A DNA stretch of 64,000 nucleotides. It comes from Pararhizobium polonicum. GTDB lineage: Bacteria > Pseudomonadota > Alphaproteobacteria > Rhizobiales > Rhizobiaceae. Location of the stretch: the NCBI RefSeq assembly GCF_001687365.1, contig NZ_LGLV01000011.1, forward strand, positions 210,855 to 274,854, in the 5' to 3' direction. The translations under genes and the position numbers were made by a program. The notes under the pieces are model-generated. The model made no database searches and was not told where the DNA came from. It saw only the letters and a program-made list of their open reading frames with translations. Position 1 is the first letter of the stretch. The number at the start of each line of letters is the position of its first letter. This document shows positions 45,934-55,700 of this stretch, piece by piece.

Positions 45934-46238
45934 GCGAAAGACTTAACGCATGGCAAACAGAGCTGTCAAAGGCAAAGTTTCCTCCCGTCCACGATCTTTT
46001 CGCCGGTTGGCGGGAAAACGGAAGGACAGCGGCATTGCCCGGATCTTGCCATCGGTTTCCGGTGTCGATGCAAGGCTTGGCGGTAGCGAAACGACGCCCT
46101 CGGCATCGGGCCGGGATCGGCCAGCGGCATCCATCACCGTTGGCGATTCCCGATCGCTGATCACGGCGCTCCGCATCGCCAAAACATCCCAAACTGGTTT
46201 AGGGAGTTTCTGTAAAACTCGGATATCAATCGATAATA
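45934..46238. other. Intergenic region between hlyU-like and ilvA
   Basis: 305 bases. Both strands have an open frame of about 100 codons, but neither has an RBS or motif and they are mutually shadowing. No gene is supported. Confidence 0.45.
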
Positions 46239-47486
46239 TCAAATCACCAGATTGGCGAGTACCTCATTATCGGTAATATCCTGATAGCGCAGCCCCGCCG
46301 CATCGAACGCCGCCTTCAGCCGCGGAAAATTCTCCGGATGCTTGGTTTCGATGCCGATCAGGATGGAGCCGAAATTGCGGGCCGATTTCTTCAGATATTC
46401 GAAACGGGCGATATCGTCCTCTTCGCCGAGCAGGCCGAGGAAATCTTTCAGCGCACCGGGGCGCTGCGCCATGCGCAGGATGAAATATTTCTTCAGGCCC
46501 GCATGCCGCATGGCCCGTTCCTTGACGTCGGGCAGACGCTCGAAATCGAAATTGCCGCCGGAGACGACGGCGACGATGGTCTTTCCCTCCAGCGCCTCGC
46601 GCCCCAGCGTTTCCAGTGCCGTGATCGACAATGCGCCTGCTGGCTCGAGCACGACGCCCTCGACATTGAGCATATCGGTGATGGTCACGCAGATGGCATT
46701 TTCCGCCAGAAGCAGCACCTGATCCGTCGAGAAATGCCGGAGTGCCGCAAAGTTGAGATCGCCGATCCGCCCGACGGCCGCGCCGTCGACAAAATTGTCG
46801 ACCTGGTCGAGCGTTACCACCGAGCCTGTCTCCAGGCTGCGGCGCAGGCTCGGTGCCCCCTCCGGCTCGCAGAAGATGAAAGCCTCGGGCCGGACGACAT
46901 TTTTCAGATAGCCGGTCATGCCGGCCGAAAGCCCGCCGCCGCCCACCGGCATGATCACCAGATCCGGAACGACGCCTTGCGGCAATTGCGCGACGATCTC
47001 GGCGGCGACCGTCGCCTGCCCTTCGATGATATCGGCATGGTCGAAAGGCGGCACCATGACGCCGTCGATCCGCTCCACGTGGTCGCGCGCCGCCTGATAG
47101 CACTGGTCGAAGAAGTCGCCGACAAGCTTGATGCTGATGAATTCGCCGCCGAACATCCGCGTCTTGTCGATCTTCTGCTGCGGTGTCGTCACCGGCATGA
47201 AAACGACGCCAGGAACCCCGAAGTGGCGGCAGACGAAGGCAAATCCTTGCGCATGATTGCCGGCCGAGGCGCAGACGAAGGTCTTTCCCGTGCCACCGGC
47301 ATCGATGACCTTGCGGAAGAAGTTGAACGCGCCCCTGATCTTGTAGGACCGCACCGGCGAAAGGTCTTCGCGCTTCAGATAGATCGCGGCGCCGTAACGC
47401 GCGCTCAGGTGCTCGTTAAGCTGCAGCGGCGTGGCCGGGAACAGCGTGCGCAAAGCCTTAACGGCGCTATCGACATCCTGCTTCAT
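46239..47486 (-). CDS. ilvA: Threonine ammonia-lyase
   Basis: 415 residues. It converts threonine to 2-oxobutanoate, the first step to isoleucine. The PLP Lys is in PVRSYKIRGAFNFF, the phosphate loop in MPVGGGGLSAGMTG, and a single ACT-like domain at the C-terminus (FILRMAQRPGALKDFLGLLG) for isoleucine feedback. ATG 47486 (MKQDVDSAVKA) is the natural start; the longer frame has no conserved lead. Confidence 0.94.
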   Translation of the reverse strand: MKQDVDSAVKALRTLFPATPLQLNEHLSARYGAAIYLKREDLSPVRSYKIRGAFNFFRKVIDAGGTGKTFVCASAGNHAQGFAFVCRHFGVPGVVFMPVTTPQQKIDKTRMFGGEFISIKLVGDFFDQCYQAARDHVERIDGVMVPPFDHADIIEGQATVAAEIVAQLPQGVVPDLVIMPVGGGGLSAGMTGYLKNVVRPEAFIFCEPEGAPSLRRSLETGSVVTLDQVDNFVDGAAVGRIGDLNFAALRHFSTDQVLLLAENAICVTITDMLNVEGVVLEPAGALSITALETLGREALEGKTIVAVVSGGNFDFERLPDVKERAMRHAGLKKYFILRMAQRPGALKDFLGLLGEEDDIARFEYLKKSARNFGSILIGIETKHPENFPRLKAAFDAAGLRYQDITDNEVLANLVI

Positions 47487-47667
47487 GGAATGCGGTCTTT
47501 CGTTCGGGTTCGTGTCGCCCTGCCTATGCCACAACGCACCGCCTGAAACCACAGCTATTCGCATATAACTGGAGTATTTAAATCACCTTTTATGCGGGGC
47601 ACTTCTCCTTGACACCAGCCGGCAAATCCCGAAAATCCAAAACCGGAGCAGAATGATGGGAGAAGCA

Positions 47668-48282
47668 ATGCGTACCGGCAATCGAAGAGGCGGTCTGCTG
47701 ACGGGCGCATTGAGCGCGGCCATGGTTCTGTTGCTGATGGCCGGCCCTGCAGCAGCCGGACAGCTTGCGGACGCCGCCGCGAAAGCCGAGGCGCTGGCTG
47801 CGGCCGGCAACACCGCCGGTGCCCATGATGTCATGCGCGCCGCAATCAGCGATTTCTCCGCCACGCTTCCCTTTTCCATCGGCAAGGCGGCCTTCGTCAC
47901 CGCCGTTCCGGCGGGTTATGAGATGTATGACCCCAAACAGGACACGGTGTTCAAACCGGGCGAATCTCTCATCTCCTATGTCGAGCCTGTCGGGCTGAGC
48001 TGGAAGCCGGCGGCGGTCTCCGGCAAGATCCAGACGCATTTCACCGTCGATCTGGACATTCTCAGTGCCTCCGGCGAAGTTCTGGCAAGCCAGAAGGCCT
48101 TTGGTGATTTCACCTTCACCGGCTTCCTGCGCAACCAGGAAATCTACGCGACGCTGACGACCGATGTCAGCGGCGCGGCGGCCGGCGATTATATTCTCCG
48201 GTTTCATTTCAACGACCTGAACAGCGGCAAGTCGACAAGCGTCGACCAGAAGTTCACGATCGCAGCCGCTGCAGCGCCGTAA
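47668..48282 (+). CDS. Secreted protein of unknown function (204 aa)
   Basis: Signal peptide at the N-terminus (ALSAAMVLLLMAGPAAAGQLA), then an alpha-helical Ala-rich stretch (ADAAAKAEALAAAGNTAGAHD) and a beta-rich domain (VFKPGESLISYVEPVGLSWK, FTVDLDILSASGEVLA, ILRFHFNDLNSGKS). The layout suggests a periplasmic beta-sandwich. No characterised family is recognised. ATG 47668 has GGAG upstream. Confidence 0.72.
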   Translation: MRTGNRRGGLLTGALSAAMVLLLMAGPAAAGQLADAAAKAEALAAAGNTAGAHDVMRAAISDFSATLPFSIGKAAFVTAVPAGYEMYDPKQDTVFKPGESLISYVEPVGLSWKPAAVSGKIQTHFTVDLDILSASGEVLASQKAFGDFTFTGFLRNQEIYATLTTDVSGAAAGDYILRFHFNDLNSGKSTSVDQKFTIAAAAAP

Positions 48283-48288
48283 GCCGCG

Positions 48289-49044
48289 TCAGGCGCCCTT
48301 CTTCGCCGTCGCGATCGTTTCGATCATCGCCTTCACGTCGGCTTCCGCGGCATCGAGCAGGGCTTCGTCGCGGGCGCGGATGACGAGATCGGTCGAAAAC
48401 GACTTGCCGTCGAACTTCGGATAGGAGCCGATGCTGGTCAGCGGATGGGCCTTCTGTACCTCTCCCAGCGGTCCGCCGATATCCCCTTCCCCGAACGGAG
48501 ACCGCACGGTGCGCGACTGCACGATCGCACCGCTTTCCAGCTGCGGCAGCAGCGCGTCCAGCATGGCCTGGAAAACCTGCGGCACGCCGGCCATCACATG
48601 GACATTGCCGATGATGAAACCTGGTGCCGTCGAGACCGCATTGGGGATATGCCGCGCGCCGTTCGGCATGCGGGCCATGCGCCGCCGCGCTTCGGTGAAC
48701 TCCATGCCGCGCCGCTCGTACATGGCGCCAAGCAGGGCCATGGCGTCCGGGTCGTGAATGCATTCCACCCCGAATGCGCGCGACACGGCGTCAGCGGTAA
48801 TGTCGTCATGGGTCGGGCCGATGCCGCCGGAGGTAAAGACGTAGTCGTATTGCCCCCGCAGCCCGTTCAGCGCCGCCACGATCGCCGGCTCGTCGTCGGC
48901 GACGATACGGACCTCCTTGAGGTCGATGCCCGCGAGCGTCAGCATATCGGCGAGATGGCCGATGTTCTTGTCCTTGGTTCGCCCGGACAGCAGTTCGTCG
49001 CCGATGGCGAGCATGGCGGCGGTGACGATTTTTTCGCTGGTCAT
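48289..49044 (-). CDS. CinA-like competence/damage-inducible protein A (MoCF domain only)
   Basis: 251 residues. It has the molybdopterin-binding (MoCF) fold: AAMLAIGDELLSGRTKDKN, VFTSGGIGPTHDDITADAV. The C-terminal CinA amidase domain is absent, as in the short alphaproteobacterial form. The long CinA acts in NAD recycling; the role of this short form is not known. Ends six bases from the 3' end of the secreted-protein gene. Confidence 0.9.
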   Translation of the reverse strand: MTSEKIVTAAMLAIGDELLSGRTKDKNIGHLADMLTLAGIDLKEVRIVADDEPAIVAALNGLRGQYDYVFTSGGIGPTHDDITADAVSRAFGVECIHDPDAMALLGAMYERRGMEFTEARRRMARMPNGARHIPNAVSTAPGFIIGNVHVMAGVPQVFQAMLDALLPQLESGAIVQSRTVRSPFGEGDIGGPLGEVQKAHPLTSIGSYPKFDGKSFSTDLVIRARDEALLDAAEADVKAMIETIATAKKGA

Positions 49045-49208
49045 CGGAAGGTCCTGTGTGAAGCGGGGATCGTTCAGTCGAAAATCCGACTGTCTCTTGT
49101 TTTCGAACAGTCTGTCACCCGCTTCGTTTCAGACAGCGGGCCGGTAAACTGATAAATCCTATCTCCAGAGGCAATCAAGCGGAATTGCCGATTCACAAGG
49201 AGAAGACA

Positions 49209-49808
49209 ATGGCTAAGGTGCTGGTCCTGTATTACTCGGCCTACGGACATATCGAAACCATGGCTTACGCGGTCGCCGAAGGCGCCAAGTCCGCTGGCGC
49301 CGACGTCACGGTCAAGCGCGTGCCGGAGCTGGTTCCCGAAGATGTTGCCAAGGCCTCCCATTTCAAGGTCGACCAGGCCGCCGGGATCGCCACGCCGGAC
49401 GAGCTGGCCGACTATGACGCCATCATCTTCGGCGCCGGTACCCGTTTCGGCACCGTTGCCTCGCAGATGCGCAATTTCGTCGATCAGACCGGGGGTCTCT
49501 GGATGAAGGGCGCACTGGTCGGCAAGGTCGGCTCGGTCTTCACCTCCTCCGCCACCCAGCACGGCGGCCAGGAATCCACCATTCTCGGCTTCATCCCCAC
49601 CCTGATGCACCAGGGCATGGTCGTCGTCGGCCTGCCCTACGCCTTCCAGGGGCAGATGGGCCTGGAAGAGGTCAAGGGCGGATCGCCTTACGGCGCCTCC
49701 ACCATCACCGGCGGCGACGGCGCCCGCCAGCCCTCCGAAGTCGAACTTGAGGCGGCGCGCTACCAGGGCGCCCATGTCGCCAAGATCGCTGCCAAGCTGT
49801 CGGCCTGA
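49209..49808 (+). CDS. wrbA: NAD(P)H:quinone oxidoreductase, WrbA type
   Basis: 199 residues, flavodoxin-like with FMN. Motifs: [12 protein letters not shown] at the phosphate loop, [24 protein letters not shown], and [17 protein letters not shown]. It reduces quinones by two electrons to avoid radicals. ATG 49209 has AAGGAGAAGACA upstream. Followed by a clear terminator. Confidence 0.95.
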   Translation: MAKVLVLYYSAYGHIETMAYAVAEGAKSAGADVTVKRVPELVPEDVAKASHFKVDQAAGIATPDELADYDAIIFGAGTRFGTVASQMRNFVDQTGGLWMKGALVGKVGSVFTSSATQHGGQESTILGFIPTLMHQGMVVVGLPYAFQGQMGLEEVKGGSPYGASTITGGDGARQPSEVELEAARYQGAHVAKIAAKLSA

Positions 49809-49835
49809 CGCTCTCCTGGACAAGTGACGATTTCG

Positions 49836-49863
49836 AAGGGCGGCCCCGCAAGGCTGCCCTTTT
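49836..49863 (+). terminator. Rho-independent terminator of wrbA
   Basis: AAGGGCGGCC pairs with GGCTGCCCTT across a 6-nt loop with a short T run, 28 bases after wrbA. Confidence 0.82.
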
Positions 49864-50113
49864 CCATGCCGCCACATCGCGCGGACCAAGCCGAAAGCCC
49901 GTGCTGCCAGCCGAAGTGGCCGAACGCCGGTGTTTCGTGTTACCGTGCCTCGCCCGGACGCAAAGCGAAAAACGCGCAACATGCATTTCGGCTGCTGGAA
50001 CGATTGTCCGTATCGGCCGTTCCTGTCCGGTCAAGCCGACGCCATCAGGGCATTTGCCACAACGGTGATTGCCATCGGAATGTTCGAATGCGGCGCGCTT
50101 CAGGGAGCAGGCA
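49864..50113. other. Intergenic region upstream of DUF2188 gene
   Basis: 250 bases without a convincing gene; open frames are of biased composition and no motif. The promoter of the downstream DUF2188 gene should lie here. Confidence 0.5.
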
Positions 50114-50356
50114 ATGAGCAAAGTGGTTTATGCAATCGTCGAGCATGATGGCGGATGGGCTTACAAGCTTGCCGACGTCTTTTCCGAGCCCTTTCCGAGC
50201 CGCGAGATGGCTCTGGCGGCGGCAAAGGCCGCGGCGGCCGAGCAGCAGGTTGGCGGCGACGACGAGGAAATCAGCTTTCAGGACCAAAGCGGCCTCTGGC
50301 ATTACGAACATGCCGACGGCGGTGATCGCCCGGAAGCCATCGTGGAAGACCAGTAG
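50114..50356 (+). CDS. DUF2188 family protein
   Basis: 80 residues. VYAIVEHDGGWAYKLADVFSEPFPSREMALAAAKAAAAEQ fits DUF2188, a small alpha/beta protein without known role. ATG 50114 has AGGGAGCAGGC upstream. A strong hairpin follows about 110 bases later. Confidence 0.8.
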   Translation: MSKVVYAIVEHDGGWAYKLADVFSEPFPSREMALAAAKAAAAEQQVGGDDEEISFQDQSGLWHYEHADGGDRPEAIVEDQ

Positions 50357-50468
50357 GCGCAATGGCGGGAGCCGACAGCAGGTCCGCGCCTGTCGATCGA
50401 TCGAGCGCCCTCGACGAAAAGCATCCGTTCGCTCTCATGTATGGAATGGGGGCTTTGCCGGCAAACAA

Positions 50469-50492
50469 AAGGCTAATCCTCGGATTAGCCTT
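50469..50492 (+). terminator. Hairpin terminator after DUF2188 gene
   Basis: AAGGCTAATCC-TC-GGATTAGCCTT, a perfect 11-bp stem with a 2-nt loop. It is self-complementary and could work in either direction, so it may also terminate the 49-residue protein gene. Confidence 0.65.
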
Positions 50493-50571
50493 CCAATTTC
50501 CAACGAAATCTGGTTCGCTGGCGATGGTGTCTGGTGGTGCCCGGCAGCCGACTGCCCGAGCTTGTGCTTCG

Positions 50572-50721
50572 TTACGCCGCCTTGGCGGGATTTTCCTTCT
50601 GCGTCTGTTTCGCTTCCAGGATTGCCATGCAGATCAAATAGCTCAGCATGACATCCTGCTGCGCATCGGCCAGCAACTTTGCAGCCTGCAGAAGGTCCGT
50701 GACATGCACTCGGTGTGACAT
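50572..50721 (-). CDS. Small helical protein (49 aa)
   Basis: On the minus strand ATG 50721 follows GGGAG by seven bases. The product starts MSHRVHVTDLLQAAKLL and continues with one helix-like stretch (DVMLSYLICMAILEA) and a basic tail. It lies in a region with no other gene and its RBS is good. No family recognised. Confidence 0.55.
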   Translation of the reverse strand: MSHRVHVTDLLQAAKLLADAQQDVMLSYLICMAILEAKQTQKENPAKAA

Positions 50722-50869
50722 CGGAAGCTCCCATTTTTCAACGATTGCAGAGACCTATTGTAATATTCGATCATAATAACTCAACTATAAGTTATAAATT
50801 GTAATTATCTATAGTTGCTTTTTATTAAAATACACGCTATGAAGCGACCGCTTCGCAACACACCCCTTA

Positions 50870-51127
50870 CGGTGCCGCTCCGCCGGTCAGCAGTCCGGCC
50901 TGCCGGAACCATTGCTCGACGCTCGCCTGCACCGCCGCCTTTGCCTCATCCAGTGTATCGGCGGACTGGAAATCATAACGGATCGTGCCGTTGCAGCCGG
51001 AAACCATCCATGTCCAGTTTGTTTGCCCGTCGTGCTGCAACACGTAGGCGAGCTGGTGCTGTCCGAGCATGCCGGCAAAAGAGCGATTGCGGATCGGCGT
51101 CCACGTCAATGGGATTTCCTGCAACAT
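50870..51127 (-). CDS. Small protein of unknown function (86 aa)
   Basis: ATG 51127 (MLQEIPLTWTPIRN) has GGAGG nine bases upstream. The sequence has aromatic-rich strands (TNWTWMVSG) and an amphipathic C-terminal helix (LDEAKAAVQASVEQWFRQAG). No known family. The stretch 50722-50866, rich in A and T, separates it from the 49-residue gene. Confidence 0.55.
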
Positions 51128-51317
51128 GTCGTCCGCGCCTCCATTGTTCACGAGTCACGAATGTAGAGGGCCGGCCGCCCGCGCATAACCCTGTCGTTTG
51201 AGGGGTTTTTGCGAATCCGTCCCTGTTGTTTAACCGATCGTGGATTTCGGTGTCCGCAACGCGTTTTCGAAAACAATCTATTGACCTTAGGGCCCGAGTG
51301 TCTGAAAGGAAAAGCAC

Positions 51318-51402
51318 GCGGACGTGGCGAAACTGGTAGACGCAAGGGACTTAAAATCCCTCGGAGAGATCTGTACGGGTTCGACCCCCGTCGTCCGCAC
51401 CA
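51318..51402 (+). tRNA. tRNA-Leu(UAA)
   Basis: Acceptor GCGGACG with CGTCCGC, anticodon loop CTTAAAA (anticodon UAA), long variable arm, T-arm CGGGTTCGACCCCCG, and encoded CCA. Confidence 0.97.
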
Positions 51403-51441
51403 CTTCCCGGAACCTTTTGCCACGAACACTGGAGCTTGAGC

Positions 51442-51939
51442 ATGTCACTTCCCGAAAAAGCATTCCCCGTCTCGTGGGACCAGTTTCACCGTGACGCACG
51501 TGCGCTTGCATGGCGTCTTGCCGACAATGGCGGCGAGTGGAAGGCAATCGTCTGCATCACCCGTGGCGGCCTTGTGCCGGCGGCGATCGTCTGTCGCGAG
51601 CTCAATATCCGGCTGATCGAAACGGTCTGCGTCGCCTCCTATCACGATTACGATGCGCAGGGGCAGATGTACGTGCTCAAGGGCATTTCGGAAGAGCTGA
51701 AGGCCGATGGCGGCCAAGGCGTGCTGATCATCGATGACCTGACCGACACCGGCAAGACCGCCGCCGTCGTCCGGGCCATGCTGCCGAAGGCGCATTTCGC
51801 CGCCGTCTACGCCAAGCCGAAAGGCCGGCCGCAGGTCGATACCTTCGTCACCGAGGTCAGCCAGGACACCTGGATCTACTTCCCCTGGGACATGGGCTTC
51901 ACCTACCAGGAACCGATCGCCAAGAGTTCCCGCGGCTGA
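51442..51939 (+). CDS. gpt: Xanthine phosphoribosyltransferase
   Basis: 165 residues. It forms XMP or GMP from xanthine or guanine and PRPP. The PRPP motif is [13 protein letters not shown]. The N-terminus [18 protein letters not shown] is the family start, at ATG 51442. The Trp/Tyr-rich C-terminus ([14 protein letters not shown]) is typical of XGPRT. Confidence 0.95.
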   Translation: MSLPEKAFPVSWDQFHRDARALAWRLADNGGEWKAIVCITRGGLVPAAIVCRELNIRLIETVCVASYHDYDAQGQMYVLKGISEELKADGGQGVLIIDDLTDTGKTAAVVRAMLPKAHFAAVYAKPKGRPQVDTFVTEVSQDTWIYFPWDMGFTYQEPIAKSSRG

Positions 51940-52150
51940 TTGTGGATCGGTCTTGCCCTATCCTCGCCGTGGCGCCGGCCGCCACGGTCCTGTGTCTTTT
52001 ATGAGCCAGGCTGAATATGGCCTGGTTGGACAGCGGGCCGATCTGATACGTTGAACCCAACCTGCGCAATGGCACCGCTGCGGCAGCGAGAATCCGGACG
52101 GAGAGCCTTCAGGTTTTGCCCGCCGATTGCAACGGGGAGGATGGACCATC

Positions 52151-52735
52151 TTGCGCAGGGCGATCGTTTCAAGCGTTGTCGGCACAGGCCTGTGGCTGAG
52201 CCAGATCTCTCCTTCGATGGCTGGTGATGTTCACGTCGAGCCGGTCACGGCCTATATCGAGGCCAACGTCCGGGCGTGGATCGAGAATCCGCTCATCATC
52301 GCAGGTCTGAAAAAACAGAACGAGGTTCACGCAGGCCTCACCCCCGCCGAGATCGACGGCCTCGACGCTGCCTGGCGCGCCGAAATTTCCAGCAATGTCC
52401 AGCCGTTGATCGATTCGGTCATCCGTAGCCCGCTGTCGAAGTTCCTCAAGGACAGGCAGGTTGCCTCCAGCGGCGTCATCACCGAAATCCTCGTGATGGA
52501 TGCCCGTGGCCTGAACGTCGGCGAAAGCGAGATCAGCTCCGATTATTGGCAGGGCGACGAACTGAAATGGCAGAAGACCTATCTCGCCGGCCCCACCGTC
52601 CTGTTCGTCGACAAGGCGGAAAAGGATGAATCAACCCAGACGCTGCAGTCTCAGGCAAGCCTCACGGTATCCGATCCGCAGACCGGCCGTCCGATCGGCG
52701 CCATCACCATCGGCATCAATCTGGATGCGCTGTAA
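52151..52735 (+). CDS. Secreted protein with a Cache/PAS-like domain, unknown
   Basis: About 195 residues. A signal peptide (LRRAIVSSVVGTGLWLSQISPSMA) is followed by a region similar in pattern to single-Cache proteins (EILVMDARGLNVGESEISSDYWQGDELKWQKTY, ASLTVSDPQTGRPIGAITIGI). It may bind a small ligand in the periplasm. No signalling output domain is attached. The start is probably TTG 52151, with GGGGAGG upstream; TTG 52127 is an alternative. Confidence 0.65.
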   Translation: MRRAIVSSVVGTGLWLSQISPSMAGDVHVEPVTAYIEANVRAWIENPLIIAGLKKQNEVHAGLTPAEIDGLDAAWRAEISSNVQPLIDSVIRSPLSKFLKDRQVASSGVITEILVMDARGLNVGESEISSDYWQGDELKWQKTYLAGPTVLFVDKAEKDESTQTLQSQASLTVSDPQTGRPIGAITIGINLDAL

Positions 52736-52794
52736 AATTCTAATCCGGCGAACATAAGCAGTTATTGCGCCCTGCCCGCCAGATTTGACGGCTA

Positions 52795-55700
52795 TCAAAC
52801 CACGATGAAATCGTTGCTGGTCAAGGCAAGATCGGTCGTCAGCGTTGCAAACTGTATGCGCCCGCCGGAACCGGTGCCGTCGGAATCGTAAAAGAGCTTT
52901 CCCGTATCCGTTTCATAAATGATGCGATCGCTGGCGTCGTGGGCCTGACCCGTGAAATTTTTAAAAAATGCGGCTGAAGCCAGGGTTCCCAGAGTCGTCA
53001 GCGCTGTAAAAATCGCGTCATCAAGGCGGATCGTGTCATCGGTCACCGTAAAATCGGTAATGCTGTCAATATTGGTGGATATGCTAAGTTTCGTGTCGAA
53101 CACGAAAGTATCCGTGCCAGCCTGCCCTGTCAGAGTATCGATGCCGGTGCCGCCGCTGATGACGTCATTACCGCTTCCGCCGGCAATGACGTCTGCGCCT
53201 GCGCCTCCGCTTAATGTATTGTTGCCGGCATTTCCGAAGAGCGCGTTGGCAAGATTATTGCCGGTACCGTTGATATTGCCTGTGCCTTGCAGGACAAGAT
53301 TCTCGATAGAAGTATAATTTTCCAAAGAGCGCGTGATTGTCGACGTAATCCGATCCGCCGTACCGGAACTGTCGACAATCGTATCGCTTCCGGCGTTGAG
53401 TACGTAGGTATCATTTCCCGCACCGCCATTCAGCGCATCGGCACCTGTACCTCCATCAAGCACGTTGTTGCCGGCATTGCCCACCAGAACATTTGCAAGA
53501 CCGTTCCCGGTGGCATTGATGTTCGCCGAGCCCAAAAGGGTCAAGCGCTCGATCGTGGTATAACTAGCCAAAGAACGCGTAATGGTCGAGGTGATGAGAT
53601 CAGCCGTGCCAACGCTGTCGATAATCGCATCGCTTCCGGCATTGAGTACGTAGGTATCGTCGCCGCCACCGCCACTGAGGGTGTCAGCACCGGTACCGCC
53701 GTCGAGCACGTTGTTGCCGGCGTTACCCACAAGGATATTTGCAAGGCCGTTGCCGGTAGCGTTGATATTCGCCGATCCCAGCAACGTCAGTCGCTCGATG
53801 GTGGAATAGCCCGCCAGGGAACGCGTGATTGTCGAGGTAATGAGATCAGCCGTACCGGCGCTGTCGATAATCGTATCGCTTCCGGCATTGAGCACGTAGG
53901 TGTCGTCGCCGCCGCCGCCGCTCAGCGTGTCAGCACCGGTACCGCCGTCGAGCACGTTGTTGCCGGCATTACCCACCAGAATATTTGCAAGACCGTTACC
54001 GGTAGCGTTAATATTCGCCGAACCTAAGAGAGTTAACTGCTCGATCGCAGAATAGCCTGCCAGAGATCGTGTAATAGTCGAAGTGATACGATCGGCTGTT
54101 CCTGAACTATCGATCACCGTATCGTTTTCAGCACCAAGCACATAGGTATCGTTGCCTGAACCGCCGCTTAGCGTATCGGCACCCAGTCCACCATCCAGTA
54201 CGTTGTCGCCAGTATTGCCCACAAGGGTATTCGCAAGACCATTGCCGGTGGCATTGATGTTGGAGGAGCCCAGGAGCGTCAGGCGTTCGATGGTGGAATA
54301 GCCCGCCAGCGAGCGCGTGATTGTCGAAGTAATCAGATCGGCGGCACCGGAACTGTCAGTGATCGTATCGTTTTCCGCACCAAGCACATAGGTGTCGTTG
54401 CCGGCTCCGCCGGACAGCGTGTCGAGACCTGCGCCACCATCCAGGATATTGTCGCCTGAATTGCCAGTAATCAGATTGTCTAGGTCGTTGCCGGTGCCAT
54501 CGATGCTGTCGGTCCCAAGCAGGGTCAACCGTTCGATTGTCCCATAGCTCGCCAGAGAACGTGAGACGGTCGAGGTGATGCGGTCGGCGGTGCCCGCCGT
54601 ATCGATGACGATATCGTTGTCCGCTCCCAGTACATACGTGTCGTTTCCCGCACCGCCGACAAGCGTGTCGACGCCGTCGCCTCCATCAAGGGTATCGTTG
54701 CCGGAGCCGGCTGACGTCATGTCGATCGGATTGGGAAGGACGACGCCGAGCGAATAGGTCGTGCCGACCGGTATGGCGATCCCCGGAGGCCCCCCGGCGC
54801 CGAAACCGTTGTAAGCTGCGACCTTGATGAAATATTGACCCGGCGTCGTCACCGTATAGGCTATAAAACTCTGGTACCCGATATTCGTGGTTGTGCTGTC
54901 GCCGGGATCGTTGGAGGCGTCTTCGTTGTAAGCCAGCAGGTTTCCGGCCGCATCGTAAAATTCGATGTAGCTGTCCATTGTGCCATCGATATCGATGGTG
55001 ATCTCACCTGGTGCTTTCACCTCGAAGGAGAACCAGTCAAAGCTGCCCCCACCCGTGCCGCTGATCGCGACACTTGGATTGACATCCGAATGTTCGATAT
55101 TGGCATCCGTATGATAGCCGATGAAACTGCTGAGGTCGCGCGCCGTGGCCTGGGTGCTGTTGGTCGTGTCGGATATTTCTGTAAACAGGCCAGTGCCGGT
55201 ATAGGTGTCGGCAGGCGTGCGGAAGTCGCCATAAAGCGTGTCGGCGCCGGCGCCTCCGAACAGTTTGTCGGATCCCGCCTTGCCGATCAGAACGTCGTCA
55301 CCGCCGTTGCCTTCCAGGATGTTCACGGCACTGTTGCCGCCGATCTCGTCATTGCCGGACCCACCCTTGGCGTTTTCGATCAGCGATCGTGCATCCCCCT
55401 CGAACTGAAGAGCATTGTAGACATTGCCGTTGGCATGGGCGCCACGTCCAAGGTCGGCGCGCTGTACCTGCGACACAAGCGACCATCCTCCCGGCGAGAG
55501 GTCGATCAAGGCATTGTCGGTTGCGGTGGAGAAGTCGTAGGTATCTTTGCCGTTGCCATCCCAGATCGTCAGGAAGACACGGTTGGCCGCCCCGCCGATC
55601 CCGCCGCCCGGCGCGCCCTGCCCGATCCCATCGACAAAAAGCTCACCCGTCGTCTGCGACCAACTGTAAACCGTATTGCCGGAATTGGTGTCGAAATCGG

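Noticed and set aside
45950..46276. 108-codon frame on the plus strand
   Set aside because: No RBS and no motif, and it overlaps the end of ilvA.
49824..50117. 97-codon frame on the plus strand
   Set aside because: It covers the wrbA terminator and has no coding features.
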